Source of the DNA: Streptomyces sp. B21-105
Lineage (GTDB): Bacteria > Actinomycetota > Actinomycetes > Streptomycetales > Streptomycetaceae
Reading direction: 5' to 3'
DNA length: 64,000 nucleotides
Assembly (NCBI RefSeq): GCF_036898465.1
Contig: NZ_JARUMJ010000001.1
Coordinates: 2,852,001 to 2,916,000 of the forward strand
The position numbers and the translations under genes were made by a program. The notes under the pieces were generated by a model. It ran no database searches, was not told the origin of the DNA, and saw nothing but the letters and a program-made list of their open reading frames with translations. Below, one piece after another: positions 25,341-35,700 of this stretch (its first letter is position 1; each line of letters opens with the position of its first letter).

Positions 25341-25821
25341 CCCCGGACGGCCACGCCCGCATGATCGAGGCCCGTGACCGTCTGATCGCCGCCGGCTTCC
25401 GCATCGCCGCGCCCTGCCCGCACAGCGCGGCCTGCCCGATCGTCCCCGGCACGGACTGGTGCCACTTCTCGGCCCGGGTCAGCCGCTCCTCCCTGCACCG
25501 CCAGGTCAAGGGCGGCTCCCTCCCCTACGAGGACGAGAAGTTCAGCTACATCGCGGCCACCCGCTTCCCCCTCTCCCCCGCCCCCTCCCCCGCCCCCTCC
25601 CGCGTCGTCCGCCGCCCCCAGATCCGCAACGGCCAGGTCCTCCTCGACCTGTGCCAACCCGACGAACAACTGACCCGCACCACGGTGACGAAGAAACACG
25701 GCGACCTCTACAAGGCAGCCCGCGACGCGGAGTGGGGCTACGCCTGGCCCCCGGCCGACGACCGACCCGGCCGGGAGTCCCGAACCCTCTGCTCGAAGAG
25801 GGACCCCGTGCTCAGCCTCGG
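25341..25821 (+). pseudogene. Third copy of the rsm22 3' end with its downstream flank
   Basis: About 145 codons corresponding to the C-terminal half of rsm22: GHARMIEARDRLIAAGFRIA, the Cys motif CPHSAACPIVPGTDWCHF, and HGDLYKAARDAEWGYAWPPA. It differs from the true gene at many residues (SYIAATRFPLSPAPS, NGQVLLDLCQPDEQLT). The similarity continues past the stop: GGACCCCGTNCTCAGCCTC occurs downstream of both copies. There is no start and no SAM-binding half, so it is not functional; it reads as an imported allele. Confidence 0.88.
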
Positions 25822-25865
25822 TCCGGCCTCAGCCCGGAAAGTCCTCGCCGAACCGCCGGTGGAAG

Positions 25866-26048
25866 TCACGGCACCTCAGCAAGCCCTGCGCGCTCCAGCC
25901 AACGGGCGGTCTCACCACCGTGGGTCCCGGACCTGGTCGCCTGGGCGATGTTCGCACCTGCGTCCTCGTACAGCTCTCTGCGGCGCATGCGGTCGGCATC
26001 GCTCGGTTCGTCTCCGTCTCCACCGGACGCCATCGACACTCTCAGCAC
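25866..26048 (-). CDS. Short doubtful reading frame (possible immunity remnant)
   Basis: A 60-residue frame (MASGGDGDEPSDADRMRRRE, NIAQATRSGTHGGETARWLE) with plausible composition between the third rsm22 copy and a terminator. Other frames across the same bases are also open. It occupies the place of an immunity-gene end in this cassette layout, but no family is recognised. Confidence 0.25.
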   Translation of the reverse strand: MLRVSMASGGDGDEPSDADRMRRRELYEDAGANIAQATRSGTHGGETARWLERAGLAEVP

Positions 26049-26092
26049 GGCCCTCGACGGCCCGACCGGCGCTGCTCTCGTCCGTTGACGTT

Positions 26093-26112
26093 GCCGTCAA
26101 CTACTGCCGTCA
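26093..26112 (+). repeat. Recurrent 20-bp motif, copy 3
   Basis: GCCGTCAACTACTGCCGTCA, one base different from the copy at 16607. It lies 7 bases from the terminator of the zincin cassette. Confidence 0.6.
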
Positions 26113-26118
26113 CCCTGT

Positions 26119-26157
26119 GCAGAAGCCCCGCCAAGGGTCACCTGGCGGGGCTTCTGC
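26119..26157. terminator. Terminator of the zincin tip/immunity cassette
   Basis: A perfect 15-bp stem (GCAGAAGCCCCGCCA) around a 9-base loop, 32 bases beyond the immunity stop on the minus strand. Confidence 0.85.
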
Positions 26158-26188
26158 TTGCTCGTGTTACGACATGATCGGCACTTTG

Positions 26189-26554
26189 CTATCGCGTCCA
26201 GACGACGCTTTGCGGCAGCACGCCGTCCTCCCAGAGTTGGTCAAGCCTGGCGAAGAACCTGGGCAGGCTGGTATCGAACTGTTCCCACGCCTCCGGGTCC
26301 AACTCCCGCCATGGATCCGAGATGGTCAGACCGGGCGGCAGAGGGCCGGTCGAGCCAGACATCTTGCGGCAATGGGCACACCATGTATAGCTGATCACTG
26401 CCGGACGATCCGCACGTTTCGTATTTCTGAGGTAGGTGCGAATCTTAGCTTTTCCACACGAAGGGCAAGGCCACTCCGCCTGATCCCTCAGGAAGTTTCG
26501 CTCCCGACTCAGAGTCTCGATCTCTGAGGACGTAAATCGCCCCATCTGAGTCAT
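26189..26554 (-). CDS. Candidate immunity protein with a zinc-ribbon-like motif
   Basis: A 121-residue protein that begins MTQMGRFTSSEIETLSRERN. Two CxxC pairs, WPCPSCGKAKI and TWCAHCRKMSG, form a zinc-ribbon-like unit; the C-terminal half is acidic (ISDPWRELDPEAWEQFDTSL). The ATG overlaps the stop of the zincin toxin tip as ATGA, giving coupled translation. No established immunity family is recognised, but position and overlap make it the cognate immunity gene. A hairpin terminator follows. Confidence 0.6.
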   Translation of the reverse strand: MTQMGRFTSSEIETLSRERNFLRDQAEWPCPSCGKAKIRTYLRNTKRADRPAVISYTWCAHCRKMSGSTGPLPPGLTISDPWRELDPEAWEQFDTSLPRFFARLDQLWEDGVLPQSVVWTR

Positions 26555-27947
26555 CGGCCCGTCCTTCGCCTGAACATTCCGAGCATGGACTCCCCGTACC
26601 GCTCCGCAGCGGACTCCAGCCCGGGCACGCCCCATGTGGCATTCATGCGGTGATGATAGATCTCGTGGAAGATCGTCAGCACAGCCGTATCCATATCGGC
26701 CAGTCCCATGTCCGAGATCTCGATCACCGGGCGGCCTCGCGGGCCCAGATTCGGTTCCCCGTCATAGTTGTGAGGACTGTTTCCATAGGCAGGCAGACCA
26801 TCTCCTGCAGTGCGGATCTCAGGTACGTGCACGATGTCGTACCGGGAAACACTCATGCCGGCCCTACCCAGTGCCATTTTCACCTGCTTGATGCTGACGG
26901 CAGCGCCGTTCTTACCCCCAGGGGCACTCTGAGGGTCCGCATTGCAGTTGTGGACGAGAACCGGTGCAGCACCCGCCAGCACGTAGTACGTGTGGAGGTC
27001 GCTGACGGTGAGGTTGTGGACGGCGGCTTTCTGGGCCGTCCAACAGTTGACCGCTGTGATCTGGACGTATGTGCCTGCGCTGGTCTGCAGCCACTCGCCG
27101 GCGTGCAGGTCGGTGGCCTTGATCCACTCACCCAGCTCGGGGACCCAGAAGGGGTGGCCGTCGGTCGCGGTGACCTGGGCCGTCTTCGTGCCGGCCTTGC
27201 CGTCGACGTCGATCGTGACCTTGACCAGGTGCTTCAGGCCCTGGCCCTTGATCTCGGCCGTGACCGTCTCGACCCGGGTCTCACCGGTCTTCGGGTCGGT
27301 CGCGACGACCTTGTCGCCCGCCTTGACCTTCTCGATCGGCTTGGTGGTGCCGTCGGCCATCAGGACCTTGGTGCCGGGGACGAAGCTGTTGCACGTCCCG
27401 CCGCTCTCGCCTCCGCCGGAGCCGCCCTCGGCCTTGCCTGAGCCGCCGCTGCCGCTGGTGCCGCCGTTGCTCTTGGAGGAGCCGCCGGACTTGCCGCCGG
27501 GCTTGGAGCCTCCGCCGCCGCCCTTGCCGCCGCCCTTTCCGCCGCCGCCGTGGGACGAGACCTTCGGGGCCGCCTTGGACTGGGCCTGCTTCTGGACGCG
27601 GTTGCCGGTCTTCCTGGCTGCGGCCGCCGCTCTGTCGGCTGTGCGTTTGGCTGCTTCGGCCGCCTTCTTCTTCGCTCTCTGCGCCGCGAGTTTCTTGGCT
27701 CGCTCGATCGCGAGTTTCTTCGCTCTCAGCGCCGCGGCCTCGGCGGCCTTCGCCGCCTTCAGGACCAGCTCGGCCGCCTTCTTCGCCGCTCTGAACGACT
27801 CGATCGCCTTGATCGTGCGGTTGACGGCCTTGATGACGGACGGGATCTTGCCGAGCTTCGTCCACGGGATCGCGTCGACGGCGATGCCGACACAGGACCA
27901 CATGTCGCCGCCGAAGCACGCCATCGCGTCATTGAGCTTCTTCAGCG
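26551..27947 (-). pseudogene. Rhs C-terminal fragment: HINT domain plus zincin (HEIYH) toxin tip
   Basis: This is the last ~465 codons of an rhs gene cut from its core by an IS5-type element at about 27947. In order: AMACFGGDMWSCVGIAVDAI, Ala/Lys helices, a Gly-rich linker, and a complete HINT domain from TCNSFVPGTKVLMADG to HTYYVLAGAAPVLVHN, ending in Cys. These are almost identical to the intact rhs gene (30110-31100). The tip then differs completely: VSRYDIVHVPEIRTAG, GRPVIEISDMGLADMD and TIFHEIYHHRMNATWG, with the HExxH zinc-metallopeptidase motif. The tip is intact, so it could be restored by recombination with the intact core; as it stands it lacks a start and a signal peptide. Confidence 0.8.
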
Positions 27948-28710
27948 TTGCCGCTCCAGGGTGAGGACCGCTTTGGCGATTGACGTCATGCGGTTTGGAC
28001 TGCATCGGGATCTGCGGAAGATCTGCCAGGACTTCAGGCGCGCGACGCCACGCTCGACCGGTGCCCATGCCGCGGACAGCGCCCGGTTGACGGTCTTCTC
28101 CGTGAGGGTGAGTTCCTGCAGGGGTCTGCGTTTGATGCCCGTGGTCACCCAGGGGCCGCCGCCCTGGTAAGCGAGATCGGCCAGGATGGGGACGCCCTGG
28201 CGCTCGCAGATGCGGATGATCCGGTGGGTGCGGGCAGCGGTCAGGTCGTGAGCTCGGCCCGGCAACGTGGGTGAGAGCCACAGCAGCCGGCCGCCCGGAT
28301 CGGTCACCGCCTGCACGTTCACCCCATGCCTGCGGTGTTTATGGGAGTAGTCGGCTCGTCCGTCGCCGACCCGGTCCCGCGAGTGGGCCGTCCAGCAGGA
28401 CGAAGTCCGCATCGGCCTCGCGCAGGACCTTCAGCAGGCCCGGCGCGCGTTCGGCGAGGAGGTGGATGACCGCGCTGGTGTAGGCGTGGGCTGTGGACTC
28501 GCTGATCCCGAACCGGCAGCGATCTTGGCGAGGGTGGTGTGCTCGCGCAGGTACACCAGTGCCACCATCGCGCGCTGAGACGGGCGGAGCTTGCAGCGCC
28601 GGTCACCCTCACGGGTGACGAGGAGCATCGTCACCCACTCCACGAGCGCATGGGGCAGGTCGAGTGCGGCAGGATAGATGACCAACGAGGCCCCCGAGCA
28701 ACGTGATTGA
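27942..28710 (-). pseudogene. IS5-family (IS427-like) insertion sequence remnant with two frameshifts
   Basis: The N-terminal part reads [20 protein letters not shown] and [20 protein letters not shown]; after a frame change near 28510, HLLAERAPG and ADFVLLDGPLAG; after another near 28340, NVQAVTDPGGRLLWLSPTLP, ILADLAYQGGG and VERGVARLKSWQIFRR, ending at 27942. The DDE residues lie in LLDGPL, LADLAYQG and VERG. It interrupts the rhs fragment, and its ends are approximate. Confidence 0.8.
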
Positions 28711-28754
28711 GACGTCAGACATCTCGGTCAACAGCCCGGGGGCCTCGCTCGTTG
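28683..28754. repeat. Long inverted repeat at the IS5 remnant edge
   Basis: CGAGGCCCCCG (28686-28696) pairs with CGGGGGCCTCG (28737-28747) across about 40 bases. It may be an IS end facing another end, or a rho-independent hairpin. Confidence 0.45.
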
Positions 28755-28838
28755 CGCTTCACGGCCCATCACCTGATCGGTGGCCAGCTCGAAGAAGCTC
28801 ATTGATATCAGAGGAACCATCGCCCTGCCCCGTCAACC

Positions 28839-28932
28839 GGAGCTTCGTTGTGAACGTGACGGCTTCCGCCGGATCGTCGCACCTCCGCGACTTGCACGTT
28901 TCCATGATCCCCAAGACTTTGAATCAGCCCTG
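28839..28932 (-). mobile_element. Left-end remnant of a second ISAs1-family element
   Basis: Read on the minus strand from 28932, the sequence starts CAGGGCTGATTCAAAGTC, continues through GTGACG and GCAAGTCGCGGAGGTG-like blocks and ends CAACGAAGCTCCGG, following the first 96 bases of the complete ISAs1 element (23246-23341) in order. The transposase gene is gone. Confidence 0.6.
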
Positions 28933-28996
28933 GGTCCCTGTCCAGGCTGACGTTCACGAAGGACGGATCCGCCAGCCACTGCCGTCGGATGTCACG

Positions 28997-29030
28997 GCAG
29001 CCTCACCAGAGTTGGATCTGGTGAGGCTGC
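28997..29030. terminator. Terminator of the intact rhs/immunity operon
   Basis: A perfect 14-bp stem (GCAGCCTCACCAGA) around GTTGGA, 100 bases beyond the immunity stop. It shares CCTCACCAGA with the hairpin at 15557. Confidence 0.85.
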
Positions 29031-29130
29031 GCGCAGGAAATTTTCCATTCCTCATGATTGCTGTCCAACTAGAGACGGGACTGTAATCCGTCGAATTCCA
29101 ACCAGTTGGACGCGTATCAGTTCACTGTGA

Positions 29131-29733
29131 CTAGGCCAGACGGGAGAATGCCTCCACTACGCGCAATTGCCCATCTATGGCTCTCTGAATTACTTTCCTG
29201 ATTCTTTGGGATCCATTCATCGACAGATCCCTCAGGATGTAAATCTGATCTTCGAGTTCAAGCGCCTGCAGATGTGTCAATTCTGGCTCGGTGCCTGCCG
29301 GGAAGAATTGTGCCCCTACCTCACGGCCGGACATATCCAGCAACTCGTCCAATTGCTGATGGATGTCAAGGGCGAGCGTGGAGCACCAGTCGGCCCATTC
29401 AACGCAATCCAGAGAATCGACGTCTGTGTACCTGAGTACTGCTTCTGAGGCCATTTCATGCAGCTCTTCCAGAGACTCGTCTGCTGTCTCAGTCGGCTCC
29501 ACCCTCAGCGCCTGCCGGAGGCGCCGAATGACCTCGTCGATCTGCTGCGGCAGGACACGCAGGTCGGACCACTCCGCCTCGATGAGCTCCCACTGCGGGT
29601 GCTCTCTTCCATCCCAAGGGAGGAGTGGAGTGATGCGATAGAGGCAGAGCGCTCCAGCCGCGATCGCAACCTCGGGCTCTGCTTCTTCGAACAGAGCCGC
29701 TAGGGTCTCGTGTGAGATATCTACGGCTTCCAA
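29131..29733 (-). CDS. Cognate immunity protein of the intact Rhs toxin
   Basis: A 200-residue acidic helical protein: LAALFEEAEPEVAIAAGALC, RVLPQQIDEVIRRLRQALRV and LDCVEWADWCSTLALDIHQQ, ending IDGQLRVVEAFSRLA. No family I can name. The ATG at 29733 lies inside the last codons of rhs (13-base overlap), so it is translated only together with the toxin, and a terminator follows. Position and acidity make it the immunity protein for the deaminase-like tip; the toxin tip it faces is net basic. Confidence 0.65.
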   Translation of the reverse strand: MEAVDISHETLAALFEEAEPEVAIAAGALCLYRITPLLPWDGREHPQWELIEAEWSDLRVLPQQIDEVIRRLRQALRVEPTETADESLEELHEMASEAVLRYTDVDSLDCVEWADWCSTLALDIHQQLDELLDMSGREVGAQFFPAGTEPELTHLQALELEDQIYILRDLSMNGSQRIRKVIQRAIDGQLRVVEAFSRLA

Positions 29734-32700
29734 AACAACCTCTTTGGCGAATTGGCCTTACTACTTCTGTAGTCAGGCCCCCCTATCGTTGCGCCATGCT
29801 GCTGCAGCAACGGCGTGCATCTACCCCAGCAAACCCCAGTGGATGTACCACCCTCAATAATGTCCCACTTCCCGTCCAGAGCGTCCAGAATGGACTGTTC
29901 TGCGTGACCTTCAAGCTGAACAAAGATCTCGCCCGGCCGCAGTGAGTTGTTCTTTCTCCAACCCGTTGGCAAGTAGGTCTTATTGCTGGCGACCCAGGTT
30001 TCTACTCGACTGGGATCGGAAAGGTTGCGAACCCGCACAACCGCCGTAGTGCCACTCCAGCCTGCCTGAGACTGAAGATCCTCCGCGCGATCTGCCAGTT
30101 GTTGAGCACCGGCTTCGCTGCCGCCGCAATTGTGAACCAGGACCGGCGTGGCCCCCGCCACCACATAGTACGTGTGGACGTCGCTGACGGTGAGGTTGTG
30201 AACGGCGGCTTTCTGGGCCGTCCAACGGTCGACCGCCGTGATCTGGACGTACGTGCCTGCGCTGGTCTGCAGCCACTCGCCGGCGTGCAGGTCGGTGGCC
30301 TTGATCCACTCACCCAGTTCCGGGACCCAGAACGGGTGGCCGTCGGTCGCGGTGACCTGGGCCGTCTTGGTGCCCTTGCTGCCGTCGACGTCGATCGTGA
30401 CCTTGACCAGGTGCTTCAGGCCCTGGCCCTTGATCTCGGCCGTGACCGTCTCGACACGGGTCTCACCGGTCTTCGGGTCGGTCGCCACGACCTTGTCGCC
30501 GGTCTTGACCTGCTCGATCGGCTTGGTGGTGCCGTCGGCCATCAGGACCTTGGTGCCGGGTACGAAGCTGTTGCACGTCCCACCGTCACCGTCGGCCTTG
30601 CCCGAGCCGCCGCTGCCGCTGGAGCCGCCGTTGCTCTTGGAGGAGCCGCCGGACTTGCCGCCGGGCTTGGAGCCGCCCGCCTTGGCGCCGCGGCCCTTTC
30701 CGCCGCCGCCCCCGTGGGACGAGACCTTCGGGGCTGCCTTGGACTGGGCCTGCTTCTGGGCTCGGTTGCCGGTCTTCCTGGCTGCGGCCGCCGCTCTGTC
30801 GGCTGTTCGTTTGGCTGCTTCGGCGGCTTTCTTCTTGGCTCTCTGCGCCGCGAGTTTCTTGGCTCGCTCGATCGCGAGTTTCTTCGCTCTCAGCGCCGCG
30901 GCCTCGGCGGCCTTCGCCGCCTTCAGGACCAGCTCGGCCGCCTTCTTCGCCGCTCTGAACGACTCGATCGCCTTGATCGTGCGGTTGACGGCCTTGATGA
31001 CGGACGGGATCTTGCCGAGCTTCGTCCACGGGATCGCGTCGACGGCGATGCCGACACAGGACCACATGTCACCGCCGAAGCACGCCATCGCGTCGTTGAT
31101 GCCGATGAAGTCCTTCAGCGTCTCCCACGCCACGGCAAGGATCACCGAGGTCAGGGACTTGCCCATCATCGACTGGGCCTGCGCGACCTGCGCCGGCGAC
31201 AGACCCGCGCCCGACAGTGCCGCGGACCGCTCGGAGGCGGACAGCGAGATGGCCAGACCCGTCGGGTCGGACATCGTCACCGGGTTGTTGTGCGCGTAGG
31301 CGTAGCCGTTGGACTGCAGAAGGTCGTTGAGGTCCAGGACCGGGTCGGCGGACAGGAAGCGTCCGACCACCGGGTCGTAGAGACGGGCGCCCAGCGGCTG
31401 GTAGCCGGAGGCGTCGTCCTCGGTCGCGCCGAGGAACCCGGCGTGGGTCTGCAGGTTGACGCCGGTCGTGCTCGCGGCACGCTGATTGCCGAACGGGTCC
31501 TGCTTACGGATCCGCACCGGCATCTCGCCGCTCATGGCGATCTCGGCGTAGGTGCTGCCCTGATGATCGGTCGTCAGCGCGACCAGGTTCTCGGGGCCGT
31601 TGCCGTAGGCGTAGCGCATGACCGCTCCGCCGGGGGCGGAGTAGGTGCGCTGGGTGTTGACCAGGACGCCGCCCTTCTGGACGGTGATCTCGGTCTCGCC
31701 CAGGTGCAGCGTGGCCTGCTTGCCCTTGATCGTCAGCAGGCGGGAGCCGTCGGGACCGTAGATGTGACGGGTGTCGTTCTGCGGCGCCCACTGCTGCTCG
31801 GCCTTCGCGGCGTCGCAGGCGGCCAGCACGAGCGGGGTCGAGTTCGCCGAATTGGCGTCCTTGACCGCCAGGCAGAAGGTGGAGGCGAGGTGGACGAGCT
31901 GGCCGGAGGCGTTCCGCTTGAGCTCCTGGCCGGCCGAGCCGTTGCACTTCTGCACCTGGACCGCGGACCCGGCCGTGTTGGCGGCCGGCTGAACGCACCA
32001 GTTGTCGTAGACGTTCAGCGTGCCCCGGTCGCGGTCGGTCTGCGTCGTGCCCGGGGTGGGGGTGAAGCGCCAGTTCTGTGCCTCCGACGCGTTGCAGGGG
32101 TACAGCTGGATCGCCGTCGCGGCGACCGCGAGGCCGCCCTTGAGGTCGAGGCACTTGTCGGCGAGGCCCACGTACGGGGTCTTGCCGCCGGTGCCCTGGC
32201 CGGTGATGCGGTCGACCTGGCCGTCGTAGGTCCAGGACAGCGACTGCTTGTCGCCGTTCTCGACGGAGGTGACGGTCTTGGTCTCGCCGGTGAGCTCGTA
32301 CAGACGCTCCGCCTCCGCCTTGACCTGTGCGCCGGCCGGCGTGGTGTAGGTCTTCGACACCTTGGTCAGCGTGTGCGGCTGGGTGCTGTCGGCCTTGCCG
32401 TAGGCGTAGGTGGTCGTGGCGTCCTTGACGGCGGCGCCGGTGAGGTCCTTCTCGGTGAGCTTCTTGCGGTTGCCGAGCAGGTCGTACTCGTACTCCTGCC
32501 AGTAGCCGGAGTTGTCCTTGCCGGCGGCGACGTTGAGCGTGCCGTCGCTGTTCTTCGGCGCGGTGCAGGCGCTCTGGTCCTTGGAGGTCCAGGCCGACTT
32601 CAGCTGACCCAGCGGGTCATAGGCGAAGCACTGCCGCTCCTCGATGCCGAGGGAGCCCTCCTTGACGGAGGTGACGTTGCCCGACGGGTCGTAGGTGTAC

Positions 32701-35700
32701 GACCGGTCGGAGACCAGCCAGGGGTTGTTCGGGTTCTGGCCGACCAGGGAGGTGTCCCCGGGCTTCTCGCGGAAGACCGACTGCTGCTTGAGCTCGCCGC
32801 TGGACTCGTCGAACGTGTTCTGCGTCCACACCCGGTAGGGCTGGGCGCCGAGCGTGGAGCGCAGCACCTGGCCGTAGGGGTCGTAGACCGTCTCCGAGCC
32901 GTACCAGTCCTTGCCGGAGACGGAGAGCGGCTTGCCGTCCTTGTTGTAGCGGACGACGAGTTTCTCCTCGGCGAACCGGCCGGCCTTCGGGAGGGTCGAC
33001 TCCTCCAGCACGCCGTCGTCGCTGTACTTGTAGGAGTACTTGTAGGAGGTGTCCAGGCCCCAGGTGTCCTTGACGGACTGCGGCAGGGTCATGGTGGTCG
33101 AGGTCGGCTGGTAGTCCTTGTTGTAGCCGTCGACCTGCTGGGTGTAGGCCTCGTTGTCGGTGTAGCGGGTGGCGGTGAAGGGCATGCCCTTGCCGCCGGG
33201 GGCCAGGTCGTAGGTGAAGCCGGCCAGGAGCGGGCCGTCCGCGGTGTTCAGGTGCTGTTCGGTGGGCCGGGACAGCAGGTCGTAGTTGTTCCAGACGTCG
33301 ATGCCGCGGGCGTTCTTGGTGTGGAGCACGCGGTCGTACTTGTCGTACCACGTCGACGTGGTGCCCGTGTCGGGGTCGGTGGCGGTCGTCTGACGGCCGC
33401 GGTTGTCGTAGGTCCACGTCCACGGGTGCGTGCTGTCGACGGTGTGGTACGCCATCACCATCTGGCCGCGCGTGTCGTAGTCGTACTTCATCGACGTGAA
33501 GCCGCCGGGCGCGTCCGGGTTGAACGTGTCCACCCGCTTGGTGCGGCCGAGGGCGTCGGTGTAGACGCGGTAGTCGGAGGTGCCCTGCGGGTTGTCGACC
33601 TTGGACCAGTCCAGGCCGTACTCGTAGCGGGTGGCCCGCGCCGGGACCGGCTCCGACTTGGACTCGCCGGTCAGCGGGTCCGCGACCTTGAGGACCGGCA
33701 TCTCCTCCAGCACACGGCCGGAACCGTCGTAGGAGTAGCGCGTGATGTTCGGGACGACCGTGTCGCTGACCGGGGTGAACAGCTCGCCCGGCTTGGCCTC
33801 GTGGGTCAGGTAGGCGTTGTTGGTCTGCCACACCTCGCCGGAGCTGTTGTACAGCGTGTCGGTGATGAGGTTGCCGCCGCCGTCCGCCTCCTCCTGCGTC
33901 TGGCGCTCGCGGCCGAGACCGTCGTAGAGGGTGACGGAGGTCTCGATGCGGTCGTTGTACCCGCGCGAGTAGGTGGTGACGTACGAGGGCTTGCGGTCCT
34001 CGTCCTTCTTGTATTCCGGAATCGTGTAGACGGCCCTAAAGTCCGGCACGGCCGAGTCGGAGGGCGCTCGGTCCGCCGCCCAGGCCTTCAGGAGCCGGCC
34101 CAGCGGGTCGAACTCTGCCTGCGTGACGTGGTTGTTGGCGTCGGTCGTCTTCAGGGTGGTGCCGCGGCCCGGTTCGACGTCACGCGTCTCGGTGTGGCCG
34201 ACGGCGTTGGACTGGACGACCTGGAAGACCTGTCCGGAGTCCGGCTTGTAGGTGATGGTGCCGGCGGTCTTGTAGTCCATGTCGGTCATCCGGGTGACCC
34301 GGCCGACGTCGTCGAACTCCGTGGTGCCGTTGGTCTGCCAGCCGGTTCCGGCGCCGTTGAGCGACCAGGACTCGGTGGCCTCGCCGAGGGTGCCGGAGCT
34401 CAGGGCGGCGCCGTAGGCCTGCCCGTCGTAGGCGGTGCGGGTGCCGCCGGTGAGCGTGGACAGGTCGGCGAAGTCGGCGGCCGCGCAGGTGGTCGGGGAG
34501 ACCAGGACCTGCTTGGACAGGCCGATGAGGTTCTTGGCGGTCTGGTGGACGTACTCCGACCTGGTGCAGGACTCGTCGCCGGTCTTGCCGGTGTCGCCGA
34601 GCGACTCCACCAGGGTGGGCAGACCGTACGTCGGCTCGTAGGTGGTGTTCGTCCTGACGACCCGCTCGGTGCGGGTGTCGTCGCTGTTGGTGCCGGAGGA
34701 CTTGGTGTACGCGATCTCGGTGGGCTCGGTGACGCGCCAGGCGTACAGCGGGTCCAGGCCGTCGTCGCGGTTGCGGTGTGCCAGTTCGGTGGCGACCGGG
34801 ACGGTGACGCTGCGCGAGACCCAGTCGGTGTCGGCGGCGTTCGCCTCGTCGTAGTCGAGTTCCTCGGCGATGCGGCCGGCGAACGCCTCACGGTCCTTGG
34901 CGATCTCGACCCCGGCGATGTCCTTCATCGACACGGTGTCGCCCATGCCGCGGAAGTAGCGGGTGACGGCCTTGGAGCGCTTGGAGTTGATGTCGGGGTT
35001 GTCCGCGCCCGTGATCACCGTGGTCTGCTCGACCCCGGCGAACTGCGAGTACGTGCGGGTGGACTTCTTGGTGAACTCGCCGTCGGCGAGCTTCCAGCCC
35101 GGGTTCTTGTACTCGTACGCCGTCTTCGTCGCGAACGCGCCGTCGACGTTGGGCAGCTCCTCGATGGAGTCCACCACGTACTTGTGGAACCAGTCGATGT
35201 CCTCGACCTCCGGGTCCGGAGACCAGAAGCTCGGGTAGCACAGCCGGGTGTTGGCCTTCAGGCCCGCCTTGTCCGTCTTGCCCGGCAGGCCCGTGCCGGT
35301 GGCGCAGTCGCCCGCGGCCGGCTTGTAGGTGACGACCGTCTCGCCGCCGTACTCGTTGATGACACGCCCGATCCGCGGCCGCGAGAACCCCGGACGCGGG
35401 TCGTTCGGACGCATCACCCGGTTCGGCATGTCCTCGGCGTTGGACTCGAAGCGCACCGCGTTGAGGGCGGCGCTCTTGCCGTCGCGGTCGTAGCCGGTGC
35501 GCCGGACGGACTCCAGCCACAGGGCGGTGTTCGGGCTCGGACCGGCCTTGAAGACCGGGAAGTTCTGCGTGAGGGCGTGCTTGTCCACCAGCTGACGCGC
35601 GGTGGTCGACGTCTTGCGCTGCGCCTCGGTGGTGATCTCCGTCAGACGCTTACGGCTCCAGAACGACGGACCCGCGTTCCAGCACTTCGTCTTGTACGTC

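Noticed and set aside
13500..26000. A prophage or integrative element attached at rsm22
   Set aside because: No integrase, replication or structural genes are present, and the repeated rsm22 ends diverge from one another rather than forming identical attachment sites.
14000..29700. CRISPR array among the repeated sequences
   Set aside because: The repeats are pieces of rhs, rsm22, terminators and IS ends with irregular spacing; there is no array of short direct repeats with unique spacers and no cas gene.
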